Below, one piece after another: positions 43,086-55,692 of a stretch of 64,000 nt of DNA. The first letter of the stretch is position 1. Every line of letters starts with the position of its first letter. This DNA is from Prinia subflava (lineage: Eukaryota; Chordata; Aves; Passeriformes; Cisticolidae): contig NC_086258.1 in the NCBI RefSeq assembly GCF_021018805.1, forward strand, positions 13,551,936 to 13,615,935. The letters run 5' to 3'. The notes beneath the pieces are model-generated. The model did not search any database and had not been told where the DNA came from. It was given only the letters and a program-made list of their open reading frames with translations. A program made the position numbers and the translations under genes.

Positions 43086-43679
43086 GCCATCCTGGCAGCA
43101 TCATCTAAATGTGTCCCTTCCCCATGCATGGAGTGTAATCTGAGAAATCACAGTATTTTAGGAGAGGTTTTGATTTTATGGTTCTGGTCAGGTCCAGAGG
43201 GGACAGTGGAACACACAGGGCTGAGCTCTGGCCTGCTGGAGCAGAATCACTTCAAGCAGAACAGGGCACTGCAATATTCATACCAGAGACACCAGTTCTG
43301 GATTAAAAAGAGCTGAATTTTTAAAATGCCCCTGCAGACCCGGCTGTTTCATAACCAATAACCCTGCAGGGTGCAGCCAGGCTGGGTGGATGTTACAGAG
43401 CAGCACAAAGACATTTCTGGGGCTCTATAAACTCCCTGTAAGCCACCAGCACGGCAGGCAGCAGCCAGTGGGGCCAGTGGCCAGCTGGACTGGGATGAGG
43501 ACTGGTCTGGCTGGGTTGATCACAGTCTGGAGTGACCAAAATCACAGAGCACTGCAAGGCCAAGGGATGATGGCATGATCATTTCCATCAACAGCTTTAC
43601 ACCCCTCCCACAAGGAGCTGGTGGTTTCCTTTGTAGGACAGATGATTCTGTTACACCAGCAGGGCTCTGTTTCATTTTC

Positions 43680-43785
43680 TTCTGGGTGAATATGCCCAGT
43701 TTTGTGGCTTGGTAAAGTAAATAAACTCGTTATTCGGTCGAATTTGCCTGGATTTTTATTTTCCTTTTCTCCAGTGAGCACTGGG
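43680..43785 (+). other. Possible LTR or 3' end fragment
   Basis: GTAAATAAACTCGTTATTCG followed by a T-rich run resembles a retroviral R/U5 poly(A) region. No second copy is in the window, so this is a weak call. Confidence 0.25.
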
Positions 43786-43882
43786 GACACTGAGTCCAGG
43801 CAGGAGAGGGCAATGAGCTCCAGACCCCAGACAGGAGGATGCCCACGGGGTCAGTGCCAAATCCTAAAAAATAGACCAGGAG

Positions 43883-44402
43883 AGCATCAGCCAGGTGAGG
43901 ATTCATTCAGCCAGGTGAGGATTCACTCAGCCAGGTGAGGATTCACTCAGCCAGGTGAGGATTCACTCAGCCAGGTGAGGATTTATCAGCCAGGTGAGGA
44001 TTTATCAGCCAGGTGAGGATTCATCAGCCAGGTGAGGATTTATCAGCCAGGTGAGGATTCATTCAGCCAGGTGAGGATTCATTCAGCCAGGTGAGGATTC
44101 ACTCAGCCAGGTGAGGATTCATTCAGCCAGGTGAGGATTTATCAGCCAGGTGAGGATTCATTCAGCCAGGTCAGGATTCACTCAGCCAGGTGAGGATTTA
44201 TCATCCAGGTGAGGTTTTATCAGCCAGGTGAGGATTCATTCAGCCAGGTGAGGATTCACTCAGCCAGGTGAGGATTCATTCAGCCAGGTGAGGATTCACT
44301 CAGCCAGGTGAGGATTTATCATCCAGGTGAGGATTTATCAGCCAGGTGAGGATTCATTCAGCCAGGTGAGGATTTATCAGCCAGGTGAGGATTCATTCAG
44401 CC
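43883..44402 (+). repeat. 19/20-bp minisatellite of donor-like units (CAG|GTGAGG)
   Basis: About 26 units: CAGCCAGGTGAGGATT followed by CATT, CACT or TAT. Nearly every unit carries CCAGGTGAGG, a good match to the U1 5' splice-site consensus on the + strand. There are no unique spacers, so it is not a CRISPR. Confidence 0.94.
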
Positions 44403-45820
44403 CTCCAAGGCTAATGCAGGTATTTTCCACTGGACAAGCCTCTCCTTCTGTCCCCAGAAGAGCCCAGCCCACACACGAGCCCTGGTCCTGATATAAACCC
44501 CGGGTTTCTGGCTGCCCACTGGAGACAGCACATCCCAGAGTAACCAAGTGCAGGGCAAGCAAGGATATTGCCCTTGGATCTCTCCTTTTCAGACAAGAAA
44601 ACAAGTTAATGGTGACATAACGAGAGGGTGACCGTTATTTGCCATTGAGCCCCATAAAAATGTGAGGAAAGATGCCTGCATTTTAATTAAGTCCTGGGAA
44701 CAAAAAATGTGTACCTGGCTAGACTGCAGAGAGATGAACTCATCACTTCATCCACGTCTCGGGCTTCTGCCTGTTTTCCTCTGCAACAGAACGATCAGCT
44801 TGGGCTGCAGACAAGGGCTGTAAAAAGCAAATAATCCTTCCAAAAGAGCCAGGCCAGCACAATTCCCACACGGCTGGACTGGGAGCCCTCAAGCAGCCAC
44901 GTTTCCAGGGAGCCTGGTGGGCAAACACTCCGAAATCCAAAGGGGCAGAGCTCCCCAAACCAGGGAGCTCACCCCAGATTTTTCCAATAGCCACACAGCT
45001 CCAGCAGCTGCCAGGATTTTCCAGGGATTGCCCAGGTCAGATCTTCAGCTGAGAAGCATCCCGGGCCTGAGCTGCCCTTTTCATCTCAGGAATGCACAGC
45101 TGTGAAAGTGAGGCAGAGCCTCCTCCTGCAGCACGAGGCTCCAGAAGTGGGGATTTGTGCCAAAGCCGAGGAGGCCACGCTGGGATCACATTTTGGGATC
45201 ACATTTTGGGATCACATTTGGACTCAGGTTGCACAGAATGAGAGGGATGGGCAGGTGGGGGATGCAGACACACAGCTGACATTGGAAAAAAAAAACCCAG
45301 CAAAACCCATCTGGTGTTTAAACAGTGAAGTAAAAACAAAGCCTCGATCTAGAAAGTTTTTAGGACATAAAGAAAGGAAGAGCAGTCACCATCAGCCTTT
45401 TCACCCCCAGAGGCAGCTGAGCAACCTTCCACAGTGGCAAACATTCTCAAAGCCTCAGACAGATCTGAGAACATCTCTGTCCCTCTCAGTCAGATTCAGT
45501 GACTCTGGGCTTGGTAAAGACTCCAAAATCTGTGTGCTGCTATTGCTCCTTGCCTGATGAGGTTGAAGCAGGCAGATCTCATTCCTTGAGGTGCCAGTTG
45601 ATAATCCCAGGTGCTGGGAGAAAATTCCAGCACCTCTTGCTGGCATCACACAGCCACATCCCCAGCCAAATGTGTTTAATCCCCAGTGAATCATACCTAC
45701 ATCCTTAAAGATGAGTATTTTCTAAGTGTTTTGTCAGAATTTTGTGGAGCGAGGCACAAAGGTGGCCTGGAGTGGCCCAGCCTGGGGCAAAACACAATTC
45801 CCAACGAGCTGACAAATTTG
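44403..45820. other. Non-coding intergenic stretch
   Basis: No gene recognised. A small triplicated GGGATCACATTTT occurs near 45181-45215. Confidence 0.45.
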
Positions 45821-45822
45821 GG

Positions 45823-46118
45823 CACGAGGTCCTTGCAGGGAAAACTGTCCCTGGAAGCTGGAATGGCCCTGAGAGAGGTCCTTGCAGGGAAAACAGTCCC
45901 TGGAAGCTGGAATGGCCCTGAGAGAGGTCCTTGCAGGGAAAACAGTCCCTGGAAGCTGGAATGGCCCTGAGAGAGGTCCTTGCAGGGAAAACAGTCCCTG
46001 GAAGCTGGAATGGCCCTGAGAGAGGTCCTTGCAGGGAAAACAGTCCCTGGAAGCTGGAATGGCCCTGAGAGAGGTCCTTGCAGGGAAAACAGTCCCTGGA
46101 AGCTGGAATGGCCCTGAG
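45823..46118. repeat. 49-bp minisatellite, 6 copies
   Basis: Near-perfect units beginning GAGAGAGGTCCTTGCAGGG at 49-bp spacing (for example 45871 and 45920). The high identity suggests recent expansion. Confidence 0.93.
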
Positions 46119-48162
46119 AGCCACAGGGGTTCAGCCTCACCCAGCACTCCCTGCCCTCCCCATCCTGCTGGGAAGAGCTTGGCTCCAGCCCCGGCGGGCT
46201 GACCACAAGCCCTGTCTGCAGGAATCCATTTGTTAAAACACTCATTCACACTGCAGCCACGGCCAGGGGAACACAGATCAGCCTTTCTGTCAAACAAATC
46301 CCATTCCAAGGGGCTGGGAGGATGGGGAAATCTGAAATCTGCCGTGGCGCTGCTTTGAAGGGTTTACAGCTCTTTGTAGCTGCAGTTGTTTCCATGCCCA
46401 AGTCCAAGAGAGGCTGTGAACAGGAAGGAATTAGGCACTCATGCAAAGACCATTAAAGTCAAGAGCAATCTTTCCATTGACTCGAGAGGGTTTGGCTGCC
46501 AGCCCTGGGTATCAGGGTTTGTTGTGGGGGATTTGGAGCAGGAAATGGGAGCAGGACTTTCCAGGTTTTCTCAGCATTTGTTATGGGGTTTAGCACAGAA
46601 GCTCCCTGTGCCTGTTCTCCTGCATGTAAATTAAGGAGTGACTGCTCATCTGAGATGCAAGGCCCTCACTGACCATGCTGGGCACCTCCTGTGCCATTCC
46701 TGAGATGACAGACCCAATACCAGATGGATTGGAGGAGCACATTCCTATGGGAATTCCGATGGGAAACAAGATTTCTTTATGGGCTTTGCACTACTGCATT
46801 ACCAAGTCTAGACAGGGCTGGAGCCCTGCAGGCCTGGAGAATCCCTTTTCCCTGCTGTTCAACACCCAGCAGCATTCCTGGAGCTGGGAAATATTTCATC
46901 CTCTCATTCAGACAGAGCCTTTTGCACCAGTGTGTCCCTCCAAAACTCCAGCCCCAAAGCTGCCAGCGCTGCTGACCCCGTGCCAGCATCAACTCTTGTT
47001 GGACCAAAACCTGCCAGGCTGCTTGGAAGAAGGAAATAGCGAAGAAAAAAAATTTTAACAGCCAAAATCCTGTATTTTCATTCCTACCTGGAATGAAAAC
47101 GGCAGCTTTGGAGCAATGTTTGAAATATTTGCTTTTAGCTGGTTTTATTCCTCACTTTTCTTCACTCTGAGTTGACCAGGGAAACCCACCCGGCTGGGAA
47201 AGCCAGAGGCAGGACTCCCTTCTCCCTCAAATGATGCCCAAGAGCTGCTCATTAATATCTGTCACCAGCCCCAAAGGGAGCAGGACCTTCTGAACCTAAA
47301 CCAAAAATCAGAAGCAATTTTAATCTATTCAAAGGTTTCTTTTGGGCTTTAACTGTTAAATGCACTTCCATGAGTCAAGGGACAACTTGTGCTGGGATAA
47401 CATTCCAGCAGCTCCCAAAATAAAGCCTGGGGGCAAGGCTGGGGCAACTGGGACAGAGTTTTTCTGCCCATCCTTGGAAATGAGGGTGAATTTTTGGCAA
47501 TGCCTCCCCACCTCCCACTGGCCAGCCTGACTGAGGCCTCAATCATTCAGCAGCAACTCAAAGAAAGAAAAATAGCACCAAATGATGCTTTGGGATTTCC
47601 AGGCTGCCTCTGGCAGCACAGGGAGCCCGTCTGTGCTCTCCCTGAGTGGATTGATCAGCGCCCAGGATCAGGATGAGCACACGCCAGATGTTGGGGAATC
47701 ATCTCCCACTTACAGCAATTTCCAGGCTGTCCCAGAATCCAATAAAGCAGCTGAGAAGAGCAGCAGCTGGTGGAGCTTGTCAGGCACAGGGAGATGGATC
47801 TGGGTAATAAAGAAGTGTGATTTTTTTCCCCTTGAGTCCTCACACGCTGTTTGGCACTGGATCTGTGTGATCCCTCCTCCCTTGGTGGTTTTCCTCGGGA
47901 GGAGATGAGCTGAGCATCCTCCCCCCAGCAGGGATGAGGAGCTGCTCCCCTTCCTCTGCCCTTTCCTTGCTGATGCAGATCCCAGTGCTGATCCCCCAGT
48001 CCCACCAGCATCCCCCAGACACAACCAACCCTTCCCACCGCCCTGCAGCTCCTCCAGACAGAGAAATCAGCAGCTGAGCCCCTCTCCCCACCTCTGACCT
48101 CGTCCCCTCCATGCTCCCAGCAGTGGGAAAAGTTCCACAGCTCCAGATAAGAGAATTAAAGA
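46119..48162. other. Non-coding intergenic stretch
   Basis: I see no gene, RNA or array that I can support. Confidence 0.45.
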
Positions 48163-48470
48163 GTCATGGAAGGGTTTGGGTTGGACAAGACTCAGAGATC
48201 ACCCAGTGCCAGCCCTGCCATGGCAGGGACACCTTCCACTGTCCCAGGCTGCTCCCAGCCCTGTCCAGCCTGGCCTTGGGCACTGCCAGGGATCCAGGGG
48301 CAGCCACAGCTGCTCTGGGAATTCCATCCCAGCCCCTCACCACCCTCACAAGGAGAATTTATTCCTAATATCCCATCTAAACCTGTTCTCTTTCAGCTTG
48401 AGCCCACTACCCCTTGTCCTGTCCCTACAATTCCTGATGAGGAGTCCCTGCAGTCTCCACACAACAATCT
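48163..48470 (-). mobile_element. CR1 LINE 3' end
   Basis: AGAGTCATGGAAGGGTTTGG, CACCTTCCACTGTCCCAGGC and the TTATTCCTAATATCCCATCT to CCCCTTGTCCTGTC block give an antisense CR1 of about 300 bp. Confidence 0.88.
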
Positions 48471-49318
48471 CCTCTCCAAAAATCCCACCACAACTTCAGA
48501 TTTAAAACACAGGCAAAAGTGGTGAAGCAGGGAAGGTTTCTTCCCACATAAGCCAGCCAAAAAAATAATCACAGTGCAGAGGGAACACTGTGGATTACAC
48601 AACACTGATCCCATCTAGCACAAACACACGACTGAACAGCTCCTTAAAAATACTCCATGGATGATTCCTAGAAGTAATTGCCAGCAAATTTTATTCGTGG
48701 GAAAGTGCAGCGGAGCTGAGCTATATTTAATAGTGGAAAGAAGATAAAAGTAATCTCCAAAGGTCTGAAAGTGCAGACTCTGTGCTTGGATAAACTTCAG
48801 TACATCCTCATACAGTAAACGCCAGCACAGCTCAGGGATGTTTTCCTTGGTGTGGGCAGCAATTCAGGGAATATTTGGTTTTCAGATCAGAAGCAGCCAT
48901 TAAAGCATCTTCCCTGAGCTTCTTTCCACCACAAGCTGAAATATTTCATCCAGGAGAGGGTTGGAGGTTTGATAATTCAGAGCTTTGCAATGGGTGCCAC
49001 TCCCCAGGCCAGGCCAGCTGAGCTCCTGCTGCCAGGGCCCTTTCCCACTGAGGCTGCTCTTTAATTCACTCTCTGCCCTCACAAACAAGCTCTACCCCCT
49101 TTTTCCTTCTCAGAGATTTCTCACAACACTGGGAGAACTGAGCTGAGGGAGGACAGCATGAAGGAAAGTCAGTGAGCAAACACCGGGGACCCTCAGTGCC
49201 AGCAAATGTCACTCACAGGGACCCCTTGCCCTGGAAGCTCCAGGGTCCCAAACCTCCCACCCTCCTCAAACCACCCTGCCAGGAAGGTTTCCAGAACTCT
49301 CCTTGGGGAATCTGCTCC

Positions 49319-49622
49319 TTCATTCCATTCCATTCCATTCCATTCCATTCCATTCCATTCCATTCCATTCCATTCCATTCCATTCCATTCCATCCCATTC
49401 CATTCCATTCCATTCCATTCCATCCCATTCCATCCCATCCCATCCCATCCCATCCCATCCCATCCCATCCCATCCCATCCCATCCCATCCCATCCCATCC
49501 CATCCCATCCCATTCCATCCCATCCCATCCCATCCCATCCCATCCCATCCCATCCCATCCCATCTCATTCCATCCCATCCCATCCCATTCCATCCCATTC
49601 CATTCCATCCCATTCCATTCTC
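49319..49622 (-). repeat. (CATTC)n/(CATCC)n pentanucleotide array, about 300 bp
   Basis: About 60 pentamers: first CCATT, then CCATC. On the - strand the second half is (GGGAT)n, the same motif as the array at the right window edge. Confidence 0.96.
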
Positions 49623-52600
49623 CTTTGGAGTTTTTCCCAAAGCAGAGTTTTTTCTCCCCAGTTTCCTACAAATCTCTGAACAGAACCACGGCCAGCATCT
49701 CTTGTGGCAGCAGCATCCACTTAAAAAGCACTGAGTGGCCCCAAAGTCACCCACAGCACTCGGAGTGTCACGATGTTAACACTGAAATAACCTCACACCA
49801 CGATTTTTATGTAAATTGCTGCTCACTGTTTACGTCTGGTAAGATTAAAATGCTTGGCGTCAGCTCCAGGTTTTCAGGGCTGTGAATTCAATTTGCAGAG
49901 GGCACCTATGAGAGAGAGGGAATATTTTTTTCCCCCCCCAGGGATTAATAATGCTTGTTTGGAACATCTTAGAGGCTGGGAAGCCATCATTCTGGATCAT
50001 AGCTTATGTGAAAGACAAAGGGCTTTTAAAATATATATATTTGGAGTCAAACTCACCTTATTCCTTTCAAGAAGCTGCTGCTTTTCTTCTTAAACCTTTC
50101 ACTCTGACCCTTTCTGTGTTTAAAATCTGCCTGTTTGTGTCTCCAGCTCCTGGCCTGAGTCCCCCTTCCACTGCTTGTAGCACAGAGCTACAACTCCATC
50201 AACTCCACAAAATGTTCTTTTAATGCCCCCACTGGGGCACATTAAAAACGGGCTTTTAAAGTATGAATTTAATGACTCTGGATAGAACTGAGTTTGTGTG
50301 CAATATCTGACTCTGAAAGCGTGTGTGAATATTTCATCAATTCGTGCAGGGAAAGAGGGGAGGGGAGCTCATTTTGGGTGCATGGACTGAATGTTCATGT
50401 TTTGTGCAGTGAAAAACACCAAAAATGGTGATTTGGAACCTGCAAGAGGCCCCATCCAACCCACACAGCACAGTGCCAGACTGGAGGAGGAGAGCAAACA
50501 CCCCTGGTATCCCCAGATCTGATGCAGGTGATCCCTTCCAGCTTCCAACAGATTTTTGCTCATCAGCTGTTCCCTGTATAATTTATTTTTGACTCTCCAA
50601 GTGCTTGAGCCAGCTGGAGCCTTCCCTGAGCTGAGGCAGCTGCAAATCCCATGAGGGAGGTGCAGACCAACCTCTGAACCCCCACAAAGAGACATTTTCT
50701 GTGTCAGAGACAGAAAATTCACTTTCTCGAGCAGATTTGGAGCACAGGAGAGAGCCCTTGCCAAGGGCAGGTCCCTCACCCCTGTGAGCCCAAAGTGTCC
50801 CTCTCCCACCACCCTGTGACCTCCAGAGATGGCAGCAGGGTGACCCAGGAGAACATCTGGAGCAGCAGAAAGCAAAGAGACAATTTCAGAGTTTGCAGGG
50901 ACAGCTGGGACTTCTCTCCCTGCCAATTAAAGAGTTTCCCTGACAGTTTCTTATATAAATATTAGACATCCCCACACATCAGCAGTTCCACCAGGCAGGA
51001 CATGGATGACAAGGGTGTTTGCTTCCCACCACCCCAACAGCCCAGCAAGGGCAGCATGAAAAAATCCTCCTCTGTGGTTGTTGCACGCAGCAAATGAACA
51101 AATTCACCTCGTTTGGATTTGCCTCTGGATGAGCAGCAAGGGCAGGGGAAGGAAAAACACAAGGACAAGCACAAAACCCCCCCAAGAGCCCCTGTAGCTC
51201 ACTGCAGAAATGGGATTCTCTGCAAATGGCTTTGGCTCCAGCTGAATCCATGTGTGAACAGGAATTGAGTGGAATAATTCAGTGTGCACTGACTTTCACC
51301 ACTGGCCCCGGGATTCAAATCCGTGTTCTTTCCAAATGACTGTAATTTCCAGCCCATCTCCTGTGATGAGGTACACAGCCAGCCTGAAATCCCCCCACGG
51401 CACTTGAATAAATGCTTTAACCTGAGATATAATTTACTGAGATTTAAATGTGAGCTCAGGAAGATCTATTTCTGCTGCAGGAACTTGTGCTAAAATTGGC
51501 ACCAGCTCTCTCCAAGGCTTTCTCCATGCAGCACGCTGGGCTTGGGGAGAGAAGTCTACCTGTGTCCTTCTCCAGGAACTGCAGAGGCTTGAAAATATGG
51601 AGAGAAACAAGGCCAGAGATGTTTTCTACTCCTAGGGAGTGTGGAGAGGAGACCAGGTTCCCCCTGGTCTCACTCGTTGGTGGCAAAGGATCAATAAGGG
51701 AATCAAGAAAGGACAGAGCTGAAAAAGAGCTGAATTTTCTGCTGGTAAGAAAATTTTCTGCTCCTTCTGAGCCCCATTAAAACTATCCTGGTTATTTTCT
51801 TGCTTCAAAAGATACCTTGCTGCTGGTTCTCCAGCAGGACAGGGAGTTCTCTGGTGCGAAATGAGATGAGCCAAGCAGAGCTGACTCCTGCAGCAGCACT
51901 GCAGGGCAGCTTCAGCCCAAGACCATTGCTCTGGCATGGAAATTCATGTCTAAAGTGCTGGGGGCATTTTACACAGAGATATTTGAGCCCACGTGGGGCC
52001 CCAGTGCCATAATTCCATTTTAATTTGGTCACACGACTGTGCTGAAAACAGAGAACACTCCCAGCCCAGCAGGAATTGCAAGGGATTCACAGATTCTCTG
52101 CTTGGTTTATGTTCTACTGGTAAAAAACCTCCACATTGGTGCTGCTTTCAAAAGAAGTGAGAAAACAGGATGTAAATTTGATGAGCAGTTAAGGTGTAAA
52201 GAATTTGGTGGTCAGAAAGCCAGAGGAGGTGGCAGGGGATCAGCCTGGGTGTGATCACCCCAACCCTGCAGCCACATCCAGCCTGGCACCCTCAGGAATG
52301 GAGCTGCTGCTCTCCAGAAGTCCTTCCCACTACTCCAGTTTTTTTGTTGTTTTCTTTCTTAATTTATGCCACATTTATTGCAGAATGAGCTATTGGACAA
52401 ACCCCTACATGAGCGCTGTGCTCCAAAATCGTTCTTTTATTACCCAATGCTGTGTGCACACCCCCCAGAGGAGATACTGCCACCAGTTCTGTGGCCAGCA
52501 CAGAGCCAAGGTTAGGGTGACCCTGGTGACAGCAGAGATTAATATGGGCAGGAAAGGGAAAAACAAACACACACACACTAAACAAACACCTCTGGAAAAG

Positions 52601-54072
52601 CTGAGCAGGGCAGGGTATCCCAAAAGCTGCCTGGGAAGGGGAAGGATCTTCCCCACTGGCTGACGTTGTGCTCACCTGAGCACTCTGCAGTTTGCTTTGA
52701 CCATCCCAATTTATGTGTGCTTGTTAATTAATGATTTCCACTTTGGATTGAGGATGTAAGGGCTTCCCCCCCTCCCCTCAGTACAACAAACACCAAAAAC
52801 CAATCTGGGATTGACACGTTCACTCCCTTTTTTTCCCTGGTAGCTCTGATACATGAGGACACTTCCCAAAAACCAAGGTGTGGAGAGGTGCTGGAATAAA
52901 CCAGAATTTCCTCTAAATAATTGAAATCAGTGTTCCTGCAGACACAGAGGAGTCAGGCAGCTCCTCCACGGAGGGACACGATGTTCAATTAACTCCTGAG
53001 GCAACTCATTAGCTACTGGAAATTAATGCTTCTCTTTTCTTTAGAGGGTTTGCTTTTGAGGACAAAAGTGTCCCAACGTCCATCACAGCCTACCATGCCC
53101 CAAAACTGGATACTGGCTGTTTTCTTTTGTGTCTGAATGAACTGGTGCTGGGCTGAGAGCTGGAAGTTTGGGATCCATCTGTGATTTTCCTGTCACTGGA
53201 AGGAAGCACAAAGCCCTTCATTTTCTCTGGTTTGTCTACAGTCCTTGTCTCATCCACTGTCAAGCTTTTAAATTATTATACAGGGAGTCCCACCCCAGCC
53301 CTCAGTGGTTTTAATGGGAAAGTGGTGGGTAGAGGAGCTGTTTCAAGATTTAGAAAATGTTATAGTGGCCCAGGCAACAGCAAAGGGAACATCTGTGCCT
53401 CTTCCCAGCCCTTCTGCCTGCTAACAATAGACAAATAAAATAATAAAAGCTCCTCTCTTTGAGAGCCATGAAAATAAAACAAAAAACCCTCTGCAAACAA
53501 TCTGCGTTTTATCTCCTTAATGGCCCCAAAGCCTCCACTTGTCTACAAAAACAATTTCACTCAGCAAGGGTTGAGGAATATTCAGAGAAAATATTGAGAA
53601 AATGGTGCAGCAGATGTCCCACGGAGACCACCACACAGTTAACTACCAATAAAAATAATTCCACAAACTAAACACTCATTAAATGCCGCGTGCCCGGCGT
53701 CGTTAGCAGGCGAGGAATGAGATTTGCTGTAATTGAACCTTTAATGACACCAGCGGGCTGCTCCTGTCTCCATGGCAGGGGTGGCTCCAGCCAGCGAGTC
53801 CATTGGAGAGGGATTGTTTTGTTTTTGCTATCTTGGAAATCAGATCCCATAAACTGAGCACGGCCAAACGCCCCCGGCGTTGCTCAAGAGGTCGGCGCCG
53901 TTTTCCGGTCAGTCCCAGCGTGTCCAAAACAAACAGCCCTGTGTCATCTGGGCTCTGTGTCCTCCCAGCCCTGCAGGGACATGCAGGTCACACCTGTCCA
54001 CGTGCAGGTCACCCCTGTGCACCAGCTCTGCCTGCACGGAGCTTCTCCAGCTGCCAGGGTTGGTGTCACACA
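49623..54072. other. Non-coding intergenic stretch
   Basis: 4.4 kb without a gene, RNA or tandem array I can support. A short (CA)n lies near 52568. Confidence 0.45.
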
Positions 54073-54645
54073 CAGAATCACAGAATAATGAGGTTGGGAG
54101 AGACCTCTAAGATCATCAAGTCCAACCTATGCCTTAACACCTCTACTAGACTATAGCACTAAAGTGCCATGTGCAGTTTTTTTTTAAACACATCCAGAGA
54201 TGGTGACTCCACCACCTCCCTGGGAAGACAATTCCAGTGCTTTATTACTCTTTCAGTGAAAATTTTTTCCTAATATCCAACCTGTACCTTCCCTGATGTA
54301 GCTTGAGACTGTGTCCCCTTGTTCTGTTAGTGGAAGAGACAGACCCCCACCTGTCCCCAACCTCCCTTCAGGAAGTTGTAGAGAGCAATAAGGTCACCTC
54401 TAAGCCTCCTCTTCTCCAGGCTAAATAACCCCAGCTCCTTCAAGCATTCCTCACAGGGCTTGTGTTCCAAGCCCCTCACCAGCTTTGTTGCCCTCCTCTG
54501 GACACACTCAAGCATCTCAGTATCCTCCCTAAACTGAGGGGCCCAGAACTGCACACAGCACTCGAGGTGTGGCCTCACCAGCGCCGAGTACAGGGGAAGA
54601 GTGACCTCCCTGCTCCTGCTGGTGACACCATTCCTAATGCAGGCC
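54073..54645 (-). mobile_element. CR1 LINE, 5'-truncated, with ORF2 C-terminus
   Basis: The largest CR1 here, about 570 bp. The - strand reads [36 protein letters not shown] and [20 protein letters not shown], the end of CR1 ORF2 (reverse transcriptase protein), then its 3' UTR and GATTCTGTG tail. The frame ends early, so it is a dead copy. Confidence 0.93.
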
Positions 54646-55624
54646 ACCCGCTGGGTTTCGGACAGGAGCACTGGGAGCGTGGCAGAGCCCTCTGAGCCCC
54701 CACACACCACACAAGGGCTCAGGGCTCACCCCACCCTCCTGGAAAAGGATGGTTTGGTGTTGGGATTGACCATGGAATGCTGCCACAGCCAGCTCCAGGG
54801 ATGCTCAGAGGGAGAGAGGGAGGGGGAAGCCAAGCCGTGCTGGAGGCCCCAGCACACATGAGCGGCTCGCTTGGACCACAGAGGTGCTTTCCTCTTGTTT
54901 GTGCTTAGCTGTGCAAGTTCACTGCCAAGAGGGAGAGGATCCACCCAGATTCCCGAGCCCTGAGCAGCTGGGAGCTCGCTGAGGCCAAGGGATGAGCCTG
55001 GAACAGCACCCAGGAGAGGCAGATGGGAGGAGGGAAATGAAACCTCTGATGGGAGCTGCTGCCAGGCATGGGGAGGTGTTAGAGGTGTCGTGCCTGGGGC
55101 ACCTCCTCCCTTCTGCCTTCCCTGTCCTGCAGTGAAGGAGGCTCCTGACTCATTCCTTCTTTAGGTGTTTCTAAACATTTCCTTTTATACCCTATAACTG
55201 CATTTTTGTACAAAAAGCCCTCTGGAGTGAAGGCATTTCTCTCAAGGCTCCTCTCCAATGAGAATAGAGAGGCACAAATTGCCCTGTCAGGGTCTCCAGG
55301 GCTCTCCTCGGTATTGTCAGCTATCAAAAATGTGTTCCTCATTTAAGCACTTGGCCCAAATATTTCATTTTTAATTACAGGCTGGGACAGAGTGTGAGAC
55401 AGCCCAGAGCAACAGAGAGAGCTTCTCCCACCAAACCAGCAGAGACTGGGAAGGGACCTCACACCATTGTGGGGTGGGAAACCCCAGCCCTGGGCAGGTC
55501 AGGAAGGGGGGAACCCCCTGTGAGAGGTGCCAGGAAACAAACCCCAGCCCTGGTAAGAGGCTGTGCCCAGGGTGGGAGACGCTTTTTGGGGACCAGGATG
55601 GGAACCAAAACAACCACAAACATC

Positions 55625-55692
55625 ATCCCCACCATCACCACCACCACCACCATCATCATCACCACCATCACCATCATCATCATCACCATCAG
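55625..55692. repeat. (CAC/CAT) trinucleotide array
   Basis: About 22 triplets that read as poly-His in one frame and are not part of a recognised gene. Confidence 0.9.

Noticed and set aside
42102..43129. Antisense Phe/Gly/Glu-rich repeat frames
   Set aside because: Minisatellite translation; units vary in length and shift frame.
43883..44402. CRISPR-like array
   Set aside because: Repeats are directly tandem with no unique spacers, and the DNA is avian nuclear.
45697..46309. Antisense repeat frame (LSQGHSSFQGLFSLQGP-like)
   Set aside because: The 49-bp array read in three frames; no independent coding signal.
49193..49754. Frames of MGWDG or HSIPF repeats
   Set aside because: Artefacts of the CCATT/CCATC pentamer array.
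54327..54645. Antisense frame as a host gene
   Set aside because: It is the C-terminus of CR1 ORF2, a truncated retrotransposon.
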